Assembly (NCBI GenBank): GCA_002328075.1
Contig: DCVT01000024.1
Span: 1 to 64,000 of the forward strand
DNA from: Anaerolineales bacterium UBA2181
GTDB lineage: Bacteria > Chloroflexota > Anaerolineae > Promineifilales > UBA4811
Reading direction: 5' to 3'
Length of the DNA stretch: 64,000 nt
Shown: positions 59,891-64,000 of the stretch, in pieces
Layout: each line of letters starts with the position of its first letter
Position numbering within the stretch: position 1 is the first letter of the stretch
The notes under the pieces: model-generated
What the model was told of the DNA's origin: nothing
Seen by the model: the letters and a program-made list of their open reading frames with translations, nothing else
Databases searched by the model: none
Made by a program: the position numbers and the translations under genes

Positions 59891-59955
59891 AGGGGCAAGA
59901 GCACAGTGGAAACTGGCGCTTGAACCCCTGTCCCCCTCCGGGCAGGGTTTTTTTG
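59891..59955 (+). terminator. Riboswitch expression platform: terminator with competing anti-terminator
   Basis: CCCTG-CCC pairs with GGG-CAGGG (59926-59947) and is followed by TTTTTTT, a standard terminator. AGGGG-CAAG (59891-59899) can instead pair with CTTG (59919-59922) and CCCCT (59925-59929), which would block the terminator stem. Cobalamin binding upstream would favour the terminator, so the import/processing genes are off when cobalamin is plentiful. Confidence 0.75.
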
Positions 59956-60016
59956 TGTTCGGATGGGGACGGCAATGGCCGGGCTTGCGCCTGGACGGTC
60001 AAGACGGAGAGCAACT

Positions 60017-60562
60017 TTGCTGACAGAGCAGACACAGTCGGATCAGATAGGCCTGGTTCAGGTATACACGGGCGATGGCAAAGGCAAGACAACCGCGGCC
60101 CTGGGACTGATCTTGCGAGCAGCCGGCAACGGGATGCGCAGTTACATCGGCCAGTTTTTAAAGGGCCGCCAATACGGCGAGCTGGAGAGCCTCAAGCGAC
60201 TTGCGCCTCTGGTTACATTGGAGCAGTACGGGCTGAATTCCTGGGTCCATGCCGATCACGTGACGCCTGAACAACGGGCAGCCGCCCAGGCAGGATTGGC
60301 TCAGGCGCGCGCTGCGTTGTTGAGCGGAGACTATGACCTGGTAATCCTCGACGAGGTAAACGTGGCGATCTTTTTCGGGTTGCTGACCGAAGCCGAAGTG
60401 CTGGATCTGATCGACAACCGGCCGCTGCAGGTCGAGTTGGTGTTGACCGGTCGCCGCGCTCCCCAGTCTATCATCGATCGGGCAGACCTGGTGACCGAGA
60501 TGCGAGAGGTGCGTCACCCCTACACCCGAGGCATTGCTGCCCGCCAAGGGATCGAGTTCTGA
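60017..60562 (+). CDS. cobO: Cob(I)alamin adenosyltransferase, CobO/BtuR type
   Basis: 181 aa from TTG with GGAGAG upstream; an ATG at 59963 just after the terminator T-run is an alternative giving 199 aa. P-loop V-Y-T-G-D-G-K-G-K-T-T-A-A-L-G-L is the CobA/CobO signature. Further motifs are Q-F-L-K-G, A-L-L-S-G-D-Y-D-L-V-I-L-D-E-V-N-V-A and L-V-L-T-G-R. It transfers adenosyl from ATP to corrinoids, for import salvage or synthesis of AdoCbl. Directly under the riboswitch and before the btuFCD genes. Confidence 0.93.
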   Translation: MLTEQTQSDQIGLVQVYTGDGKGKTTAALGLILRAAGNGMRSYIGQFLKGRQYGELESLKRLAPLVTLEQYGLNSWVHADHVTPEQRAAAQAGLAQARAALLSGDYDLVILDEVNVAIFFGLLTEAEVLDLIDNRPLQVELVLTGRRAPQSIIDRADLVTEMREVRHPYTRGIAARQGIEF

Positions 60563-60649
60563 CCGTGTCACGCGCACAGCACGGTCCAAGAACGGCGGGC
60601 TCATAGCGAGCTATGGTGCGTTCTCCATCAGATGGCAAGGAGCGACCCA

Positions 60650-61582
60650 GTGAGAAGGATCCTTTTTTTAGTGGCGACTGCCCTGATAGCTGCCCCACTG
60701 CTGAACGCATGTGGGGGCCCAGCACCCACACCCACGCCTGAGCTTCCCACGCCGGCGCCTACTTTTCCCATGGTGCTAGTCGACGTGGCGGGCAACCGAA
60801 TAACCATCCCGGCCGAACCTCAGCGGATCATCTCGTTGGTTCCCAGCCACACCGAGATCCTTTACGCCCTCGGGTTGAGTGAGCAGATTGTGGGAGTCAG
60901 TGAATACTGCAACTATCCACCGGCAGCCGCCGAAAAACCCAAGGTAGGTGGCTTTTCCAACGTCGACCTGGAGCAGGTGATCGGTTTGCGCCCAGATCTG
61001 GTGCTTGCCTCGACACTGCACGTGGCCGAGATCGTCCCAGCCCTCCAACAACGCAAGATCACCGTTTATGTGGACGAACCGCAGACCGTCCAGGGCACCC
61101 TGCTGAGCATCCTGACAATTGGCCACATCACCGGAAGGGATGCGGAGGCAGAGGCTCTGGTGGCCGCGATGCAGGACCGCATCCAGGCGGTGCAAGATAC
61201 CGTCAGGGAAGCACCCCGGCCCCGGGTTTTCTGGGAGCTGGGCGCCGAACTCTTTACGGCTGGGCCCGGGTCATTCATCAACGACCTGATCGTGATGGCT
61301 GGCGGCGACAATGTGGCGGCCGACGCTGATTCGCCCTGGCCCCAGCTGAGCGTGGAAGCCATCGTGCTCCATGACCCGGACGTCATCGTCCTGGCAGATC
61401 ACAACTATGGCGAGACGGCCGAGATGGTCAAGAGCCGGCCGGGTTGGAAGGAAATCCGGGCGGTCAAAGAGGGGCGCATCGTCGAGATCACGGATGACGA
61501 CGTCATGTCACGTCCGGGGCCTCGCGTTGTGGAGGCCCTGGAGTTCCTGGCGCGGGCTTTGCATCCGGACCTGTTCCAGTGA
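60650..61582 (+). CDS. btuF: Cobalamin ABC importer, substrate-binding lipoprotein
   Basis: 310 aa from GTG seven bases after AAGGAG; the ATG at 60632 precedes that site. The signal peptide ends in lipobox L-N-A-C with Cys21, followed by a Thr-Pro linker. The BtuF/FhuD-type fold shows R-I-I-S-L-V-P-S-H-T-E-I-L-Y-A-L-G, V-G-V-S-E-Y-C-N-Y-P, G-F-S-N-V-D-L-E-Q-V-I-G-L-R-P-D-L-V, and a C-terminal D-P-D-V-I-V-L-A. It should hold corrinoid outside the membrane for BtuCD. Iron-siderophore binding is the main alternative, but the riboswitch and the neighbouring cobO and cobT favour cobalamin. Overlaps btuC by GTGA. Confidence 0.9.
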   Translation: MRRILFLVATALIAAPLLNACGGPAPTPTPELPTPAPTFPMVLVDVAGNRITIPAEPQRIISLVPSHTEILYALGLSEQIVGVSEYCNYPPAAAEKPKVGGFSNVDLEQVIGLRPDLVLASTLHVAEIVPALQQRKITVYVDEPQTVQGTLLSILTIGHITGRDAEAEALVAAMQDRIQAVQDTVREAPRPRVFWELGAELFTAGPGSFINDLIVMAGGDNVAADADSPWPQLSVEAIVLHDPDVIVLADHNYGETAEMVKSRPGWKEIRAVKEGRIVEITDDDVMSRPGPRVVEALEFLARALHPDLFQ

Positions 61583-62655
61583 ATGCAACAAAGCATGATG
61601 CGCAACCGGCCACCGCCGGATGGCACAACCGCCGGGCGTCGCTGCTGTTAGCCGGCAGTGCCATCACGGTCCTGTTTGCTGTGATGGCGATCGGTTGGGG
61701 TTCGTTCCGGATTCCGGCTGCTGATGCTGCCGCCATCTTGTGGAAACGGGTCGGAGGTATGGAGATCAGCGGGAATTGGCCCGCTTCCTGGGAGACCGTC
61801 ATTCTGGACATTCGGCTTCCACGGGTGATCCTGGCAGCGCTAGTAGGTGCAGCACTGGCAGCGGCCGGGGCAGTGTATCAAGGGCTTTTTCGGAATCCGC
61901 TGGCCGACCCGTACCTCATCGGCGTCTCGTCCGGGGCGGGCCTTGGTGCGACCATCGCCATTGCCTTCGGTTTGCAGTTGGGTTGGAGCGGTCTCGGCGC
62001 CGTGTCGCTATTGGCGTTTGGCGGCGCGCTCAGTTCCACCACGCTGGTCTATCTGCTGTCACGGGTTGGCGGCCGCACCTCGGTGGCCACCTTGCTGCTC
62101 GCCGGGATAGCGTTGAGCTCTCTGCTATCTGCAATGACGACCTTTCTGATGTTTCGTGCCCAAGACGCCTTTCGTACAGTTCACGTCATGGGATGGCTCA
62201 TGGGCAGTTTTGCGCTGGCCAATTGGACCAAAGCCGTGCTCATGGCGGTGGTACTGGCACTGGGCGGCGCTGTCATCTGGTCCCACGGACATCGGCTCAA
62301 CGTGCTCCAGCTGGATGAGGAGCAGGCCCACCAACTAGGTATTCCGGTGGCATGGACCCAGTTGGTGCTGATCGTGGCCGCCTCGCTGATCACCGCCACT
62401 GCCGTCTCGGTCAGTGGCGTGGTCGGATTTGTGGGGTTGATCGTGCCGCACGCAGTACGTCTGGTATGGGGCCCGGATTTTCGTTTCCTAATCCCCATGG
62501 GGGCGCTGTGCGGCGCGATGTTCACCATGATGGCCGATGGTCTGGCGCGTACCCTCCTCTCGCCCTCTGAATTGCCGGTTGGGGTGGTAACGGCCTTCTG
62601 TGGTGCGCCGTTCTTTCTTTACCTTTTGCGCCGTCGCAGGAACTTGGCATGGTAA
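61579..62655 (+). CDS. btuC: Cobalamin ABC importer, FecCD-type permease
   Basis: 358 aa from a GTG overlapping the btuF stop. About ten transmembrane helices. R-L-P-R-V-I-L-A-A-L-V-G-A-A-L-A-A-A-G, then N-P-L-A-D-P-Y-L-I-G-V-S-S-G-A-G-L-G-A, and the coupling region G-F-V-G-L-I-V-P-H-A-V-R-L are the FecCD hallmarks. It forms the membrane channel of the type II importer with BtuD. Overlaps btuD by seven bases. Confidence 0.93.
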   Translation: MNATKHDAQPATAGWHNRRASLLLAGSAITVLFAVMAIGWGSFRIPAADAAAILWKRVGGMEISGNWPASWETVILDIRLPRVILAALVGAALAAAGAVYQGLFRNPLADPYLIGVSSGAGLGATIAIAFGLQLGWSGLGAVSLLAFGGALSSTTLVYLLSRVGGRTSVATLLLAGIALSSLLSAMTTFLMFRAQDAFRTVHVMGWLMGSFALANWTKAVLMAVVLALGGAVIWSHGHRLNVLQLDEEQAHQLGIPVAWTQLVLIVAASLITATAVSVSGVVGFVGLIVPHAVRLVWGPDFRFLIPMGALCGAMFTMMADGLARTLLSPSELPVGVVTAFCGAPFFLYLLRRRRNLAW

Positions 62656-63578
62656 GGACTTTCGGAATGTCTGAATCAAAAGAGGACACCATGGGACGAC
62701 AAGGAATCCGGCGGGTGGGAGATTCGCTGATGCGCTCACTTGCTGCCCGCAGGACCGATGTGCCCGTTTCGCAGACTCGGTTTGGCAACGGACGTTCGTG
62801 GCTGGAGGCCAGGCGGATCACGTTTTCCTACAACGGCACTCCTATCCTGAACGAGATAGACCTTATGCTGGAACCCGGCCGGATGTTGGGCGTGATTGGG
62901 CCTAACGGAGCCGGCAAATCCACGCTGGTTCGTTTACTGAGCCGTTTACTCACCCCGGCCCAGGGAAAGATCCGGATCAACGGCCGTGATCTGTCTGAAT
63001 GGCGGGGAGCCGACCTGGCCAGGGTGCTGGCCGTAGTCCCACAAGACCCCGAGCTTCCAGCAACATTCACCGCCTGGGAGATGGTTCTCTTGGGCCGGAC
63101 GCCCTACCTGAGCTGGACCGGCCGAGAGGGCGAGAAGGACCGGCAGATTGCCCGGCAAGCGATGCAGGATACTGCCATCTGGCATCTGGCCGACCGCTTT
63201 ATTGGCCAGTTGAGTGGCGGTGAACAGCAGCGAGTGGTGATAGCCAGAGCGTTGGCCCAGCAACCGAGAATCTTGTTGCTCGACGAGCCCACGGCCCATC
63301 TGGACATCAACCATCAGATGGAAACGCTGGGGCTCATTGCCCACCTGGTCCACGACCGTCAGCTGTCCGCCATGGCGATTTTCCATGACTTGAACCTGGC
63401 AGCGCAGTTCTGCGACGATCTCATTTTGCTGAGTGCCGGACGAATCCTGGCTCAGGGCGCACCGTCGGCCGTTCTCACCCCCAACCTGATTCGCGAGGCT
63501 TACGGCGCACCGGTGGGCGTTATGCCGCACCCAGATAACGGCCTGCCGGTGGTTTTTCCTCTCGGCCGGAGTGTCTGA
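62649..63578 (+). CDS. btuD: Cobalamin ABC importer, ATP-binding subunit
   Basis: 309 aa. The first about 55 residues are an extra N-terminal extension before the ATPase. Walker A is G-P-N-G-A-G-K-S-T, Q-loop P-Q-D, signature L-S-G-G-E-Q-Q-R-V, Walker B I-L-L-L-D-E-P-T-A-H-L-D, H-loop F-H-D-L-N-L-A. It powers corrinoid import with BtuC. The start ATG overlaps the btuC end; a later ATG at 62667 or 62691 would shorten the unusual extension. CobT follows at 12 bp. Confidence 0.92.
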   Translation: MVRTFGMSESKEDTMGRQGIRRVGDSLMRSLAARRTDVPVSQTRFGNGRSWLEARRITFSYNGTPILNEIDLMLEPGRMLGVIGPNGAGKSTLVRLLSRLLTPAQGKIRINGRDLSEWRGADLARVLAVVPQDPELPATFTAWEMVLLGRTPYLSWTGREGEKDRQIARQAMQDTAIWHLADRFIGQLSGGEQQRVVIARALAQQPRILLLDEPTAHLDINHQMETLGLIAHLVHDRQLSAMAIFHDLNLAAQFCDDLILLSAGRILAQGAPSAVLTPNLIREAYGAPVGVMPHPDNGLPVVFPLGRSV

Positions 63579-63590
63579 AAGGAAAAAACG

Positions 63591-64000
63591 ATGTCTTTGC
63601 TCGCCGAGACTCTTCAGTCGATTCGCCCACTGGATGCTCATGCCATCGAGTTGGCTCAGGCCCGGCAGTACCAACTCACCAAGCCACCGGGCAGTCTGGG
63701 CAGGCTTGAGACTCTATCCGTTCAGATAGCAGGCATTACGGGTCTGGCCCGGCCGGTCATTCGGAAGCGCGCCGTCATCGTTTGTGCTGGCGACCACGGT
63801 GTGGCGGCGCAGGGAGTGAGCGCCTATCCGCCAGAGGTTACACGTCAGATGGTGCTCAACTTTCTGCGGGGCGGTGCTGCGATTAACGTCCTGGCCCGGC
63901 ATATGCAGGCCCGCGTGAGAGTCATCGACGTGGGAGTAGCGGCCGACCTGGAGCCGCACCTCGGCCTTGACATCCGCAAGGTTGGATTTGGCACCGCCGA
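63591..64000 (+). CDS. cobT: CobT, nicotinate-nucleotide:dimethylbenzimidazole phosphoribosyltransferase (cut by window end)
   Basis: The first about 136 residues are present, from the ATG preceded by AAAGGA. T-K-P-P-G-S-L-G-R-L-E (residues about 32-42), A-G-D-H-G-V (about 65-70) and G-V-S-A-Y-P-P-E-V-T (about 75-84) identify CobT. It activates the lower-ligand base as alpha-ribazole-phosphate for attachment to the corrinoid. With CobO and BtuFCD this points to salvage and remodelling of imported corrinoids rather than shown full synthesis. The C-terminal part lies outside the window. Confidence 0.92.
   Translation, partial: MSLLAETLQSIRPLDAHAIELAQARQYQLTKPPGSLGRLETLSVQIAGITGLARPVIRKRAVIVCAGDHGVAAQGVSAYPPEVTRQMVLNFLRGGAAINVLARHMQARVRVIDVGVAADLEPHLGLDIRKVGFGTA

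Noticed and set aside
1..64000. CRISPR arrays, rRNA operons, prophage or toxin-antitoxin modules
   Set aside because: No regularly spaced direct repeats beyond the three-site operator, no rRNA-like stretches and no phage or toxin-antitoxin proteins were recognised by eye.

Overview
The window is about 60% GC and reads like a bacterium of the phylum Chloroflexota, probably an Anaerolineae/Caldilineae-type lineage. This is inferred from several gene features: an F1 alpha subunit with the insertion seen in that phylum, Thr-Pro-rich linkers in secreted proteins, a lipoprotein solute-binding protein, an ECF-sigma/DUF5667 pair, a bacterial Staygreen homologue and a DUF3159 protein. No rRNA, tRNA or CRISPR array was recognised. 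The only mobile-element trace is the 3' end of an IS200/IS605-type tnpB at the left edge.

Layout, left to right. (1) 315-5912: a four-gene unit with ATGA overlaps: an E. coli-like FadR, an alkyl-DHAP-synthase-like FAD oxidase, a GlpD-like dehydrogenase with a C-terminal membrane helix, and an FGGY kinase. A 20-bp palindrome lies in front of fadR. (2) 6349-9455: a redox unit. It contains a membrane-anchored thioredoxin whose first active-site cysteine codon is UGA (probable selenocysteine, U-S-I-C), an ECF sigma factor, a zinc anti-sigma factor, thioredoxin reductase and two small ferredoxins. (3) 9635-10312: a response regulator with a degenerate receiver. (4) 10582-19068: a complete beta-oxidation operon: TetR, thiolase, HAD/ECH fusion, two acyl-CoA dehydrogenases, EtfB and EtfA. 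Its consensus promoter is followed by three operator-like repeats at an exact 18-bp period, and the unit ends in a clear terminator. (5) 19811-25401 (minus): atpA-atpG-atpD-atpC-mreB without delta or Fo genes, then mutL and a methyltransferase.

(6) 29003-36461: a DMT transporter broken by UGA, a 1106-aa hybrid-input histidine kinase, YchF, rpsF-rpsR and a SurA/PrsA-like foldase. (7) 36520-46434: smc (minus), then LCP protein, DUF711 and a large secreted M14 peptidase. (8) 46672-50888: glycan use: GH4 glycosidase, ChbG/YdjC deacetylase and a GPH sugar symporter. (9) 51106-53590 (minus): thioesterase, DUF5667 protein and ECF sigma factor. (10) 53921-59643: DUF1475 protein and Staygreen homologue, CFA-synthase-like methyltransferase with a decayed PEP-mobile-domain gene in front of it, DUF3159 protein, photolyase and Mut7-C protein. 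(11) 59683-64000: a cobalamin riboswitch with terminator controlling cob(I)alamin adenosyltransferase, BtuF, BtuC, BtuD and CobT (cut by the window end).

The lipid units are linked: 14 identical bases recur between the palindrome before fadR and the TetR operator array. Fatty-acid breakdown and the glycerol/DHAP/ether-lipid-type genes may therefore share a regulator. The most unusual single item is the UGA-containing thioredoxin beside thioredoxin reductase. A second in-frame UGA, in the DMT transporter, shows that sequence error or pseudogenisation must be considered as well.
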